A DNA stretch of 64,000 bases from Hericium rajendrae (taxonomy: Eukaryota; Basidiomycota; Agaricomycetes; Russulales; Hericiaceae), in NCBI GenBank assembly GCA_033439255.1, contig CM065889.1:1426001-1490000 (forward strand), read 5' to 3'. Positions within the stretch are counted from its first letter, which is position 1, and every line of letters starts with the position of its first letter. Positions 1 through 12,985 of the stretch are shown here, piece after piece. Position numbers and translations under genes: made by a program. The notes beneath the pieces were generated by a model. It saw nothing but the letters and a program-made list of their open reading frames with translations, had not been told where the DNA came from and ran no database searches.

Positions 1-313
1 AAAGGGATTGTACTGAGTGCTAGTGGAGTCCGAGTCGAACGACGTGACTTCAGTGCATCAGCAACTGAACGCGCGAGTTTAAACTGTCCCATGCGTAGTA
101 AATCAAATAAAATGCTATTAAATTCGAATAAAAATGATAGAGGAGAAATTATTTAGTACAGTGAATCGAATGAGCTTAGTAGGTATGTATCGTATCGTAT
201 ACTACTGGACAGCAACAGCCACTTATTGAAGTCTACCACTTAGCCCCAGCCACGACTCCCGGCAGCACCCAGCAGCCACATTTGGGGCTCCGCCGGGCAA
301 ACTCGCACTCACC

Positions 314-321
314 TATATAAG
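314..321 (+). promoter_or_regulatory. TATA box of E0 rightward transcript
   Basis: TATATAAG is followed by GCCTCGCACGATGTGC and then a CT-rich stretch. The same TATATAAR plus GCxCGxxCGAxGYGC arrangement recurs at 44884, 50914, 52175, 56888 and 63064, so it is a conserved core promoter of this repeat family. Transcription itself is inferred. Confidence 0.6.
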
Positions 322-408
322 CCTCGCACGATGTGCATTCTCTCTCTCTCTTCAACCACTACATTCCCCTTTTACTCTGACTTTCGGGCCTTTCTTCTCT
401 ACCTTTGG

Positions 409-660
409 TAAGTCTTTCTTTGTTAGGTTTGCTGTCCTATGCTGATGTCATTCATATCTTAGGATTATTCATTTTCGCTTTTTATCACTTCTGGTATGTC
501 TTAAATCTTTTGTCACTGTTGGTTTGTTACTAACCAACCTTTTATTTTGTAGACTATTTTCGCTTTTTGTAAATTTTGTAAGTCTAGTATACTTATCTTG
601 TGTTTATCTTTTAGTAGTAAGTGTAATGTTTATATCTTTTTATGATCAGTAGTAGTGTCT
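409..660 (+). other. Mini-intron run in E0
   Basis: The CT-rich leader ends in TTTG followed by GTAAGT. After that come repeated TTTTCGCTTTTTGTA(G) 3'-splice-like motifs alternating with GTAAGT or GTATGT 5' motifs. Open coding potential is absent. The layout is the same as in the larger run at 36459-37100. Confidence 0.45.
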
Positions 661-1080
661 TTGTTTATAATAGCATAATAATATAAATATAATCTTGATG
701 CATTAAACAAAGCCTATATTGGTGTGATCATTTTATTTGGAGTCTTGCTATGTGAATTCAATCAGAATTTATAGTTTCAATAGGCTTTATTGCTTTAATA
801 GATATGTCAGATCTATATATTAAATATAGAATATATAAGTGACATAAGTCTCATAGCTTTAATAGACACTTATAGCTCTTATAGCTCTACATACTATAGT
901 AGCTGCATAGTCAGCTATCATAACTATGATAGCACTCCATAGCATCACCCTTGAGCTTCATAGCACTACATAGCATCTCCCTTTGGCTATGTGGGCTATA
1001 CAATAAAGGATGATACTATGAAGCTAGGAGATCTATGTAGACTTTATAGAGCTATGTACCACTGGCAAATTTTTCAAATG

Positions 1081-1512
1081 TATAGTTGATGCTTCACTGT
1101 CTCATTCTTTTTATTTAATCATATCTACATGCATGTATGGACTCTGCTACACTATCTCAATTTACTATTCATGTCAGAGACTAGGGATCAGATTTCATTA
1201 TTCTAATGCTGCTGCCTAGCAATATACTGTACACTTATTACAGAGTTGGCTCATGCATTCTATGTAGATACACAATCCATAGCTTGTAGTCCTTTTTTGT
1301 ATTTTTAGCTATTTTATTCAATTTGTTATGTCTCTTTATACATTTGGTGACTGAAGCTCTAAGTAAACACATTGAGCCTTGCTCCTTCTTACCCACTTTC
1401 TCTCACTCTCCCTTCTCCTTCTTCCTATTTCCTCCTTCTCTTGCTTTCTTTTGTTCTCTATCAACTATTAACATAGCCAAGGTAGAGTTATAACAGGTAG
1501 AAAGGGCTGTAG
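1081..1512 (+). other. Unannotated stretch with a CT-rich leader before a 5' splice site
   Basis: AT-rich sequence without coding signal up to about 1370. A CT-rich block (about 1375-1460) then resembles the leader exons of the hairpin modules elsewhere, and the stretch ends at AG followed by GTGAGT. Confidence 0.35.
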
Positions 1513-1586
1513 GTGAGTAAAAAAAAAAGGCCTAATCATTATCTTCTCATGCTAATCAAGAGTGTCACTTGATTTCAAGTGACACT
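1513..1586 (+). other. Intron plus hairpin module (host of the giant Helentron)
   Basis: The intron at 1513-1560 runs from GTGAGT to TGCTAATCAAG (48 nt, TGCTAAT branch site). Immediately after it comes a hairpin at 1561-1586 with an 11-bp stem (AGTGTCACTTG / CAAGTGACACT) and a 4-nt loop. This is the plus-strand version of a module repeated on the minus strand further right. The module is interrupted at 1669 by the Helentron and resumes at 34186. Confidence 0.6.
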
Positions 1587-1668
1587 CATTTGTTTGACAC
1601 CTTCACTCATTCATTCGACACCTTCACACCTTCCATTGACACCTGCACAATTCTCACCACTCACTGTA

Positions 1669-1712
1669 CTTGGGGGGAGAGGGCCGATGCTTCGCACGGC
1701 AAGACGATTCCT
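1669..1712 (-). repeat. Helentron 3' terminus with hairpin
   Basis: Read on the minus strand: GGAATCGTC (the 3' asymmetric inverted repeat), TT, the hairpin GCCGTGC/GCATCGGC with one bulge, then CCTCTCCCCCCAAG. The same block with few changes ends H1 at 37101 and H2 at 45893. Confidence 0.75.
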
Positions 1713-1734
1713 TTTTTATTTAATTATTTAGTCA

Positions 1735-4700
1735 TTAAGGTGCATAAATAAGTAAACTTGCTTCTCGCTCTTTTGCATAATGCAAATTATCAAAACCTGA
1801 CAGCATACCTTCAAACTCACATTGTCTACCAGTAGTTACTCCATCATAGTACCAGATCCTTTTTCCTTTGTCAATAATTCTTGCAGTAAAATGAACATCT
1901 CCAAAATACACTATAGCCACCAGTTTGAATGATGTCTTTTCATTATTTGTGTGATGCTTCATGGTAAATGAGTGATTTATTTTTATATTATGATAGTCCA
2001 CTTCTATAGCTATCAATGGTGGACTGTTGTTGGTAAAAACAGTAGTAGTATGAAGTGCACTATTGCACTGAGGGCATTTTTTCATACTAATTCCATTCAT
2101 AATTTTTCCTAATTCACTAGCAGTATTTGAGTCTGCAGACAAGCTAGGAATATGCCATACAAGATTATGAACATTTTCAGTCACAGAATACTCACAAGAT
2201 GTACAATTGTCTTCTACATATCCTACATCTGTTTGACATGCAAGTATAACAGAGGTTAACTCTCTGATATCAGTTCCCACTCCTTGTGTATTAGGAAATT
2301 TGATAGGATCAAATTGTGTGAGCAAAGCTCTAACATTTTTTCTTATTAACTCAAAGTCAGAATGTTCCAAGTGAGTCCATTCATTATTCAATGTACTACA
2401 GTAATTGTTCAAATTTGCTAAGTGATCTTCCCAAAGATCTTTTTTTGTCCTAAAAATATGATAAAGGATGGTAAACAATGTATCATATGCACAGCTCCAA
2501 GTTTGACCACACCATTTCAATCCAATAGGAGAAGAAACTTTTACCTTTGAAGTACCACTTGTTTTTTGTTTTTTTATCTTTCTTTTATCAGCAGCTTCTT
2601 TACTAACCTGATCTAATGCTTTTGTTCCATTTGCTGTATCAAAGCTATCTGGCTTCTCTTCAAATGTTACAAGCTTTCTTTTCTTAAGATTATCAGGCTC
2701 CTCTATACTATTTTTATTAATTGTATCAGTCTTTTGTTTGACTAAAATTGTCCATTCTGCATTCTTTGTGTTATGAACAAGTTCAAAAGGATCTGATTTT
2801 GTCCATTTGAGTGGAACAGGCATATTTGGTGGGACATAATCAACTCCTTTCCACATTTGATACTGCTGGATGCGAGCTGCTCTAGTAGGAGCATCAATGA
2901 TTGCAGGAAGTTTCTTGTAATATTGAAGACAAGTTATTTCATCTAATAGCTCAAGCTCTCTAAATTCTGATCTTAGATATCCAGGCAGTCTTCCTTTAAT
3001 TTTATCAGTATTAAATTGCTAAAGAATAGCTGTTCCGGCAATACTTGAGCTTCGTGAGAGAGCAGTATAGACTCCTCTTTGGTCCTTACAATTTTGAATA
3101 TCAACAACATTGAATGGTCGTGTTCTTCCTTGAGAAGCATAGTCTGTCATTGAAAAGTTAGGTAGGATGGGAATCTGAGATCTACTAATCCATATTTCTT
3201 TATCATTGGGCATAAAGCATTTGATTTTCTCTTCAACTCTGGAGATAGGAACAACATTAAGAGGCAGTCCTGTGAGTTGGACTGGCTTGGGTGCACAAGT
3301 CAATCTCACAAAGACTACGTCTAACACAAGCTTGTCATCAATACCAGTATGACACTTCCATCCTACGACCACACCTTTAGCTCCATTGGTAACACACATC
3401 TCAGTTGCTTCATTATGTTTGAGCATGACAGGCATTCCTATACACAAAGATAGTTTCCCTGCATAGTGTTTAGTCATAGATGGAATTAACTCCCATAGTT
3501 TTCTTTGCAAGGTAATGTGAATTTGATTGTTTGCTCTTATAGGATCACTATACATATTTTTTTCTTTTTACTTGACAAAGATTCATCAGCCTTATGCCAT
3601 CTATCTATAGAGTAAAAGTGTACAAGTTTTTGACCGGACTCCATTCCACATCGAATTGTTCCTGCTTTATTAATTTCATCTCTCTGAATGTTGAATGATG
3701 TAATGATAGATACATTTCGAAATTGAGGATCTGCAATGTTGGGTCTATTGGCCCCAGGTCCTGTAATTCTAGATCTAAGAAGGTTGATATCATCTTCTGT
3801 ACAATATTTGTATCTCATATTTTCTAAAGCTCTTCTAAATCTAGCATCATCAGGTGTCTGTGTTTTTTGACGCATATTCTGTCTTAAAATTACTACAGTC
3901 ACAAACTGATGCCATAATGCTTTTCCTAAACAAGCCTTTTGTTTTAAATGAGAATGAGTGGTGTGAATTATGGTATCTACATCCTGACTGTACAAGGCAC
4001 TATTAGCAGGAGGAGGTAGTTGAGCAAAGTCACCAGCAAGAATGATGTTCACACCTCCAAAAGGTTGATCTTCTACTTTGAGTGCACTGCTCATTTGGGC
4101 ACTGATATTGTACAAACTATTGCAATCTACCATAGACACCTCATCTAAAAGATATATTGAACATGTTGGAGCCTGGTATGGATGTCAGCTAAAGTAGATA
4201 CACCTTTGCCTCCTTCTGGTTGAAATTTATTGATAGCCAACATAGAATGATATGTTGATCCTCCTATCAAAGCTGCAGCAGCTCCTGTGGGTGCCATGAT
4301 TAGAAATTTGTAAGACTCTTGTCTCTGCTCAAAAAATCTGGTCATAGCTTTGATGACTTGTGACTTGCCAGTGCCAGCCATACCCCTAAATACATTTTGA
4401 GCTGCTCAGACTGTGGAGTCACAGCATGATTTGCAATAATGTTGAATGCTCTTGATTGCTCAACATTTAGTGTGAATGTCTTAGCTATTTCATCAATGTT
4501 TAATCTATCCTCTGGATTTTTCGGATGATAATTGTAATCTAAATATGCTCTACTCACTAACTTGACTTCATTTATATTATAAGGATCTCTATAGGAAGTA
4601 TCATTATTCTTTTCTGCATTGCTAGCTTCAAGATCTCTTTTGGCCAAGATAATATCTTTTTCTCGTGCTAGAGTTGCTTTCCATTCTCTTTGAGACTTGG

Positions 4701-7700
4701 ATAACATGACATTCTCATCAACAGCATTTTCTGTCTGCTCTATTTTACTTGGATTTAACCATCCAGTACCTTGAATAAGTTTATGCATCTCATACATATC
4801 TGCCAGTCTTTTTTGTTGTTTTTTGCCTATATCATCCCATTCTTCTTGAAGCTTTTCAGTCAGACTATCTACACCCCAGTTGGCAGTTGCTTCATCTTCA
4901 TCATGTTGGCCATCAAGCTCATGCTGGAATGTGGCAAAGATTTTATCACCAAAACTGTTGTTCTGTTCTTGTTGTTTTCTTTGCGCAGAAAAGTCATCTC
5001 TAGCATCATTGCATTCATATTTGATTTGAAAAAAATCCATCACCTGCTTTTGTCGAGAAGTAAACTTATATTTGTTAAAAGCATCATCCCATGACTGTTC
5101 TTTGTTCTTGAGATCAAGACCAGATCTCCAAGGCTTAAATAGTGTAAGCATAGTCTGACAATATTCTTCTCTATTGCCTTTATCTCTTCTAGGCAAAGAA
5201 CCACCTGTGAAATTTGGAACTTTGATATTCTCTTCCTTTAGTTTGTGTATGTAATGAGTCTTGAGTTGAGGATGTGGCTCAATAAATAGCTTTTTTGGCA
5301 CAATTCTCTTCTTTGTGTTGTATTGATTATTTTTTGGATTGTAATCCTTATCATTTGGATCATCATACTCATCTTCTTCCTCTTCCTCTTCTTCTTTCTC
5401 ATTATCTTCATTGTCTATATTTATATATTCATCATTATCTTCTTGATAACTTGGCTCTCTATCCAAATTGTTTTCTTCTTCAACTTGAGTAAAAGCATCA
5501 TTTTCATCAACTATCTTCATTTCATTTTCTTCCAGTTCATCAGTCTCAATATTCTTCATGATCACATCTACAATATCTTTTGATGTACTTGTCTTTTTAC
5601 TAATATTTGATTTCTGATCCAAGTGTGACTTTGATTTTTTCAATCCACTTAAAGATCTTTTCTCATACCGACAGATCCAATCATACAAAGTTACATCTAC
5701 TAGCTCCTTTGACCTATACATATAATCCAGAATTGGAGACAAACCTACTAACTTTCCTTGAATTTCATTTACTATGACTTTGTCAGGAACATTCTCATGA
5801 AAGTCATCAATTTGATTCCAGTCTTGGCTAACTTGTTTGACATAAGTACTCCAGAAGAAAACTTTGAACAAGTGACTTGTATAATGATCTGGATGAGACA
5901 AGAGATACATACATGCCATAGGAGATCCCATTTCTAACTTTACAGTTAACGAGTTGACTATCTGAACTATCAACTTTCTTGCTTTTTCTTGTCTAGAACT
6001 ATCACCACCAATATAAGTAGTGTTTCTATCAAACACACTACGAATAGCTTGAAATGACATGTGTATTCAGAGGTGATTTAGTAATGTAGTCAGTAATATA
6101 TGCAACAATAGACTTAATGGCAGTTCCTGAAAGCATACTAGTTACATCTGTATTACATCCCAAAAGATATGTTAAAGGTGTGGAAAATGTGTTAAGCATG
6201 GCCTCTCCTTTTTTCATGATAATGCTACCACTGTCCTTGTCTATTAAAGAAGCTAGATATGTGTCTCTTGGAAAACGAGCTTTGCAACTATCATATTTTT
6301 TATTCTTGCAACCTCCTCTATCACAACTGTGAACATTAGACAAATATAAAAGTTCATTGACTCTCTTTTTAAAATGTGTCCACCATGAACAGGTTTCTTG
6401 GCAATTGCTGCAATCAGTTATATATTCATTGTTATCATGCTCAACTTCAAAACTTGGTACTAAAGGTGCATCACCTTTTTTTACATATATTTTGCATGGT
6501 TTGGGTGGAGCTTCTGGTAAAACTTGAGTTGGCTCAACATAGTTGATATCCTTTTTTACTTGTTGTATCATGTCATTTTCTACTTTTGCCATAGTACTAT
6601 CTATAAATTCTCCTTGATGACAACTTTCTAAATATTTAATCATCTCCTTTTGAAACTCTGAAGTAGGATCTAAAATTCTATCTCTAATTTCCTGAGGTGA
6701 CAAACAACCTTGAATCCAGATCATACATCAGGAACCTTCAAAACTTTCTGTTTGACAGTTCCATAGACATCCATGACCTGCAAGCAGTTCATCAGACACA
6801 TCAGATACTCTCAGACAATATCAGCTACTCTCAGCTTGCTGCAGAATATTTGACCTCAAGATTGAAAAAAGTATCAATGCAGAATGCTCACAGATTGATC
6901 AGAACTGATCAGATTTATGTAAATTTTAGATATTGAAAAGTTTGTTGCATCTAATGATTAGAGTTGGATGACTACTATATCTGCCAATAGTTATTGATTT
7001 CAAAATATAAAAGCTCTGATCAGAAATTGATCTCTAATTAGAGCCTGCAGCTGGATCAGGTCTTGCAGTTGATCAGACTCTGCAGGGTCCATCAGAAAGT
7101 TTTGAAGGTTCCTGATGTAGTATGCAGATGGAGGCTTAGACGACCTTGTTGTTCTACAGTTCCATAGTATCCAGCAGTCTTACCATACAATCCTCTTCTT
7201 TTGTCATTGAATCTCAATACATGTTTGATAAACAAGTCCACCATGAGTTTGAAAAACCTGGCACCTGCTACAGGATTGCTAGCAATAAGACGAAACTGCT
7301 CATCCTTCTCATAAAGCTTTGGATAGAATCTCATGTCTTTGTCAGCAAAATACAAACAGATAGGATGTTTAAGATCTGCTGGTGCAAATGTAATAAACCA
7401 AGAAGGGGCACCCAAATATGATATAAGAGACCAGATCTCATTTCTCATATATTTACGACCTGTCTTTGAACCTTGCACATGATGAGCAACATGGTCCAAA
7501 TCATTGATGATTTGATAGCAAAGTTTTTCCTCATCTGTCCTCTGGCTGTACTCTTTCTCCATCAGCCAATCTATCTATAAGTTGACTTAAAACTTCTGGA
7601 TTTACTGACATGAGTCTATCTGCTATATTGGAAAAATTGGCTTTTTTAGCCAAAAGGTAACCACCTGTTGTACTCTCTTTAATTTGATCATGATTGATAC

Positions 7701-9543
7701 AAACCAAGGGAAACATAGCCTCATATTGAAATCTTTTGTCATGATACATCAATAGATCACCTTTTCTTGCATGATCAGATATTTTTACACTGCCATTGCT
7801 ATTGCCAACACCTCCTAGGCCATATGGAAACAGCCATGGAAATATTTGAGGATAAAGCTGAGAATTGTTATATATTGACTCTGGATTTGCAGCTTGTCCA
7901 ATGCCTAAAGCTCTGTTGTTTTTGCCTCTCATATGTTGTAAAGCAATTGCTCTCAGCTGTTGAGTAGTCTTTTTGTCCAAATCTCCACCTATCAAACCAT
8001 GTACAATAAAAGGACATTTTCCAGACTCTACACCTTGAAGAGGTTCATCAGATACTGACATCATTCCAGGCTCAATAGCATCATCTGAAATTTTGCACTC
8101 TACAACTACAGGAGGAATGTCTTCAGGATAGCTATTGAGATTCTCATAAGATATATCCAAGTCAGCATAATCAATATGATTAAGCTTAAGCCATTCTAAA
8201 GCATGAGCAACTTTATTTCTCCGAACCAAAAGAGGAGTCCGCTTAAATTCTTTTTCAGTAGGCTGAGTTTGACCTATATAAACAAATGCCATAACTTCAT
8301 CCAATTCATCAAGGCTAGGTGGAAGCTTTGCATATATCTTAGGCATGGGAGTGGAGAAAAAAACTGCATTTGCAGACATTTTGTATAAGCCAGACTTGTG
8401 CACATGCACAATGCATCGGTTGTGACACACCCTTGAGATAAGCATCTTTTCTGTCCAACTGAGATCCTGTAGCTGCTCTGGAATTTCACCTATCCAATTG
8501 CCATTGATTAGAGCATGTTTTGGTATCTTTTTCTTTTTTAACTCTTGAAGACAAGTATTGCAGATACTTTTTGAGTGTTTATCAAGTAATGGTCCTTTAC
8601 AAGATTGTATTATATCTGATGAGTTGTATCTTTCCTGTCTTGCAATGAAAGTATTGTCAGTTTCAAGGATAGATAAGTCTAAATCATGTTCAGACATATC
8701 TGTCAGATGTTGAAGTGAAGTCAAAAGACCACAGACACTACATAAGCTCTCCAATATCATATTTGGTTGTATATCATTACAGTATTCAGAAACAATATCT
8801 TCAATCAGTTTTTTTGAAGGAGGTTTTGGAGGAAAGGATTGTTCATTTGGCTGTATAATTTTTTTATGTTGTTTATATCTTTTACGTTTTATATTATTCT
8901 TATTTTCAACAAGTTTAAATAATGTAAAATGTTCTTTACAACTTTTTTCCTTACAGCTATGATTGCTTAATTTATTTTGCAAGTCTTGCAACATATTTCG
9001 ATCATTTGCTTGTATCTTATGTTGATGACATACATTAATAATAGTACGTTTTGGGAGTTTAGCTAGTTTGGAAATTGGAATGGTAGTTACAATCATATCA
9101 TTAGCTACTGGTACTAAATCTTGACTATGAGAAACAAAATTCCAAGATGTGTTTTTATGAAATACAACATCTCCTTGTATAAAATTAGAGATTTCATTGT
9201 ATGACCAAGTTATATTTGGAGCAAAACCTCCTAACATTTGTGGCTTTTTGGTATTTATTGACAACAAGATATTACTTTTCATACTATCTTGTGTGTTGTA
9301 TGATATACTATCTTTATAAGATGATATCCATCCAATAAGGAAGGACTTTTGTCTGCTCAATTTGGCTTCGGTTATGCATAATAGCAATATTAAAACTAAG
9401 CACGTCATAACATGTATTTTTTGTAGTGCGAGCGCCTTGGCCCAATTATTTGTACACTTTGATACAGGCACTTTGGCCAATGTTAGCTGCACGTAGCAAC
9501 TGGAGTGGCCCTTATCTAAATATATCATCAAAGAACTCACCAA
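1735..9543 (-). pseudogene. Helitron Rep-helicase with C-terminal cysteine-protease-like domain, frameshifted
   Basis: This would nick and replicate the element (HUH Rep) and unwind it (Pif1-type helicase). In order: an N-terminal zinc-finger-like region; a Helitron N domain (IGQAANPESIYNNSQLYPQI near 7900); the HUH motif GRLSLHLHT just right of 7117; the Rep tyrosine motif AYITDYITKSPL near 6080; Walker A GMAGTGKS near 4375; Walker B with DEVSMVD near 4130; and the helicase end TDYASQGRTRPFNVVDIQN near 3110. The tail (2856-1735) has WSCAYDTLFTILYHIF and HFTARIIDKGKRIWYYDG, like the Cys and His boxes of ubiquitin-peptidase (C19)-like folds. The frame is broken near 7545, 6055, 4383, 4140 and 3552, by an in-frame TAG at 3019-3021 and by the TIR element at 6726-7117. 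The 9543 start codon is not ATG; the true start is uncertain. As written it cannot make an active enzyme. Confidence 0.85.
6726..7117. mobile_element. M1: 392-bp TIR element (MITE-like) inside the Rep-helicase
   Basis: It has perfect terminal inverted repeats of about 25 bp, beginning CATCAGGAACCTTCAAAAC and ending in the complement. It is flanked by a TA duplication (6724-6725 and 7118-7119). The interior is AT-rich and full of CAGAT/ATCTG words, with no ORF of substance. Removing it and one TA joins SLHLHT to MIWIQGC in frame, directly after the HUH motif. It belongs to a loose CATCAG/CATCTG-ended group found all over the window. Confidence 0.85.
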
Positions 9544-9600
9544 ATAGCAAATAATAGCACTAAGGCAATGGTCTAAGCAAGGGTCTCTACCTCGTTTATC

Positions 9601-9630
9601 GGATTCTATCGCTCAATAGTGATAGAATCC
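9601..9630. repeat. Hairpin upstream of the Rep-helicase
   Basis: Perfect 10-bp stem GGATTCTATC/GATAGAATCC with a 10-nt loop. It lies between the Rep-helicase and the next minus-strand gene. No intron abuts it, unlike the other hairpins. It could mark a relic Helitron end or a terminator; nothing decides this. Confidence 0.5.
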
Positions 9631-9743
9631 AATTGATTTTTTTTTCAATCACACGTAATGATGCATAATTAAAAAGATATATTTGAGTCCTAATATAAAA
9701 GTCAAAACAAAGATTTTAGAATTCCAACGCTTTTACTAATATA

Positions 9744-11928
9744 TTAATCCTCCTTTTCACGAGCAAGCAAGTAGACACCCTGGATGTTAAGACTAAGGTT
9801 GGAGAAATCGCCTTTCATCCAATGGGATGTGGTATGAATAATCGCAACTACATCTCCAGCATGCAAATCATCCTGAATCACCTTGACCTCAGAATGCGTA
9901 TGAGCTTTACCGAACAAAAGAGATGGATCTCCTCGGTCAACAGATCTGCCATCACCAATACGCTTGTAAAGTGCAGTGCAGTCCCACACTGGAACTGTAT
10001 AACAAAAAAACAAAGTTAGTTGATGAAAACAACAAGATAGACGCACTTACCATCATAGGACACCGGAATGGCTCTCTTACTCATTCCTTTGATCCCCATC
10101 TTGAATGTGGCATCGGTCCCTGTAGCCTGAGAAGCTGGGCTAACATTGGACCACTTGTCTCGTGACTTGGAAGACGGAGTGGCCAACTCCTTGGAGTCTA
10201 ATGTATAGTTACACTTAGTATTTCAGGTTGATAAAGATAATGTGCAAAACTTGCCGGATGACTGAGATTTCTTTTTGGAGGAAGAAGGTGCAACCGGACT
10301 CATCGCAGTTGAAAAAGGAAGCGCATTGTCCATGCAGTATATGCTTAGCTTGGACTTCTGAAAGACCAGGCCATAGAATGCCAAAGCCCTTTCCCATTCC
10401 ATGCTCAAGGGAGAGACATAGAGCTCTTTGATCTGACGTCCATCTAAAATAAGATAGTCATATTGCATACAAGAGATGATAACAATAAAGAACGTACTGC
10501 TTTCCAGCACCCGTGCATTGGCTAGATGAGAATCTACAACAAATCCAACGGTAAGACACAAGGCTGTGCTTTTATTTCCGTCCTTGAATGCAATAGCATG
10601 ACCAGTGCCTAAAGGCATAGCAACAAAGTCACTTGGATCTGCACGAGAGGGATTCATCAAATTCAAAGATCGGTTCTCCTGGAATGTGATAATCTGAAGG
10701 AGATAGCTGTGCACATACACTATTAATATATTGTACAATAAAATGAGTTGAACAATAAACTTACTCGAGTGTAATGTTACCATAGGCATCATCTGTCAGA
10801 CAACTAACTGCGTAGGTCATGACATCTACACTGCCACCAATCAGACTAGTAGACGTGCTATAAGAAAAAAGAGTCGTAAGTCATTCTGAAAAGCTTACAA
10901 CAAAAATCAAGCGTACTTTAGAGGGGGAAGTTGTTTGTAAAACATTGTCATAAGGGGATCAATCAACGTAGCAATGGTGACATTGCAGCCCTCTGGAATT
11001 CTGAAAGAAGAATGATTTAGTATTCCAATAGATGTGACAATAACATACAGATTGTCGTCCATCATGTCCAAGTCAATGTTGTCTTGATTCTCTTTGTTTT
11101 CATCTGTGCTCTTCTGCACGTCATCAGAAACCATTGCATCTGTAGTGTCAGCAGCTTCGTCATCTAGAAAGACATCCTTTGATCTATAATGTGTAGGCAA
11201 ATCAGCAATCATTCTACAGATAAAACTGTACGACATACGTCTTCTGAGGATTAACCTCCTTAATCGAAAATGGACTGCCAAGTACAATTGTAAAGCTAAG
11301 CAAGCTTGGACTATGCATGTGGAGAATGCAATAAAATCACGTACTCATCATCCGATATCAAGGTATGCTCTTTTCTGCAAAAACAACAATATCAAGAAAG
11401 CAAATGTATGAGAAAAAAAAACATATAAGTACTTCTCATTTATCTTCTGTTTCTTCGGGGCAGAAGCAGTCCCATTATTGTTAGTCATTTCTGATGTTTT
11501 GCGTAAGCGGAGAGGCTCTCTTATTCTTATGTTAATGCATATCTAAACAGTAAAAGATAAAAAAAACTCACCGATCTGCTTTAGCCATCCGTTTAAAACG
11601 TGTAGTCAATGGAGTCTGCAACTCTGGCCTACGCACAAAATAGTCAGAAAAGTATGAAACAAAATTCCAAAAAGATAAGTGTACTCTTCATCGGACTCGA
11701 ACACTGGCTCTTCCAAAGCTCTCTTTCTACTGTCAATGGCATTAGCCCAATCATATAATTGCACAAAATAAAGACATACGAGTTCATAGAACCTAGTGAG
11801 CTAGCCAGAGATGACGTCCGGCTGAGTCCCTTGGGAGCCGAAGGTTGAACGGTCATCTTGGGCTTACGAACAGGGGTGGAAGGAAGAGCAAGGACCTTGT
11901 CCTTGTTGCTGCGAGACCGAGTATTCAT
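9744..11928 (-). CDS. Unknown multi-exon cargo protein 1
   Basis: Not recognised. The start is taken at 11928 (MNTRSRSNKDKVLALPS), with a TATATAAG-like box near 12052-12058 on the same strand about 125 bp upstream. Splice signals suggest about ten exons with 45-60 nt introns; one near 10253 appears to use a GC donor (CCG|GCAAGT). The product is basic and serine-rich at the N-terminus, then acidic (VQKSTDENKENQDNIDLDMM). It has a middle part with NPSRADPSDFVAMPLGTGHA, a segment with IKELYVSPLSMEWERALAFY, and ends GVYLLAREKED before TAA at 9746-9744. No signal peptide or membrane segment is seen, so a nuclear role is a guess. It is transcribed in the same direction as the Rep-helicase. Confidence 0.6.
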
Positions 11929-12409
11929 GATGAAAAAAGGTATAAGAAGAGGATAATAGACGTGCAATAAGACAAATGAAGTGTCGGCAAAGATGCAAAA
12001 GAACAGTAGGGTAGCAAATGCTGAGGCAAAGTGATTGAACTGCTCTCTTCTTATATAAAATGAGGATAGGAGTTTAGGGCAGGTGTAAATCTGACTTAGA
12101 CCTCAAGTCATACTTTGTGAACGCACCGATGAATGATGCAATTGGAGATATTATGATAGAAAGCGTGCTTACATCTGAATTTGTGTAGTCACCTATCAAA
12201 TCGGTCTGACAGATCTTTGGGGTATAGTGACGTGTCAAGTAGTAACTGAATATCCAAAACAAATAAGAATTAGCAAGATGCAGAGCAAGATGAACAAGGA
12301 AATCGGAACCTGAGATCAACAAAATGCTTCAGCGTTGGCCCGAAGTACGGTAAAAACACGTATGTTCCTAGGATGTTTGTAGCCGACATTGGAAATGTAA
12401 AATATAGAA

Positions 12410-12985
12410 TTTCAACTGGACAACAAAGTGTTAGACATAACATAAAACCCTGATGGTTGATTCGGAAGCAATATGTTCTAGGTAAGATCTGCAAAGTAGC
12501 TGAGCCTTAAGCGAGCTTAAGAAAAAATGACACGTACCATTGGACCTGAAGCTTTGGAACAAACATAAAACACAGGATGCCTATTGGATCGGAAGAGTGA
12601 CAACTCGCAATGAAATTCCAAGAGAGCAATTGAAAGAAGCAGGGGGCAAAGTGCTAGGCATAGCATGAAACTGTTGATGGTTGATTCGGAAGCAATATGT
12701 TCTAAGCGAGATCTGCAAAGTAGCTGAACATTCAGCCAGCTTGAGGAATGATGACACGTATCATGGGACCTGAAGCTTCGGAACAAACATAAAACACAGG
12801 ATGCCCATTGGACCGAAAGAGTGACAACCAGCAATGAAATTCCAAGAGAGCGATTGAAAGAAGCAGTGAGCAAAGTGCTAGGCATAACATGAAGCCATTG
12901 ACCGTTGATTCAGAAGCAATATGTTCTAAGCGAGATCTTCCGAGTAGCCAAGCCTTGACCGGACTTAAGCGGAGATGACACCAAG
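12410..12985. repeat. Tandem duplication of about 225 bp upstream of cargo gene 1
   Basis: The marker GAAGCAATATGTTCTA occurs at about 12462, 12689 and 12915, each followed by similar sequence (ARCGAGATCT, then CTGAAGCTT, then AACATAAAACACAGGATGCC). There are two nearly complete copies and one partial. The ORFs of 74-122 codons inside it mirror the duplication and are probably not genes. Confidence 0.7.

Larger units (their letters stand above)
1..1080 (+). mobile_element. E0: right part of a CATCTGAG-family element, cut by the window edge
   Basis: This is the right half of the element type seen complete as E1, E2 and E4. In order it has a TATATAAG promoter (314-321), a CT-rich initiator, a run of short introns (about 409-660), an AT-rich stretch, TATAGC-rich repeats (about 840-1060) and a degenerate terminus reading TTTTTCAAATG, where intact copies have TTTCTCAGATG. 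The last 30 bases before the terminus closely match the last bases of this window in E5. The left half with its hairpin lies outside the window. Confidence 0.6.

Noticed and set aside
4771-5583. Phe/Ile/Leu-rich plus-strand frames suggesting membrane proteins
   Set aside because: Antisense of the Lys/Glu/Asp-rich linker of the Rep-helicase.
1669-9640. A small Helitron ending just right of the Rep-helicase
   Set aside because: The hairpin at 9601-9630 does not match the family 5' end (ACGATTCC...GAATCGT). The exact match is at 34168-34185, where host sequence also resumes. The idea stays open until other copies are seen.
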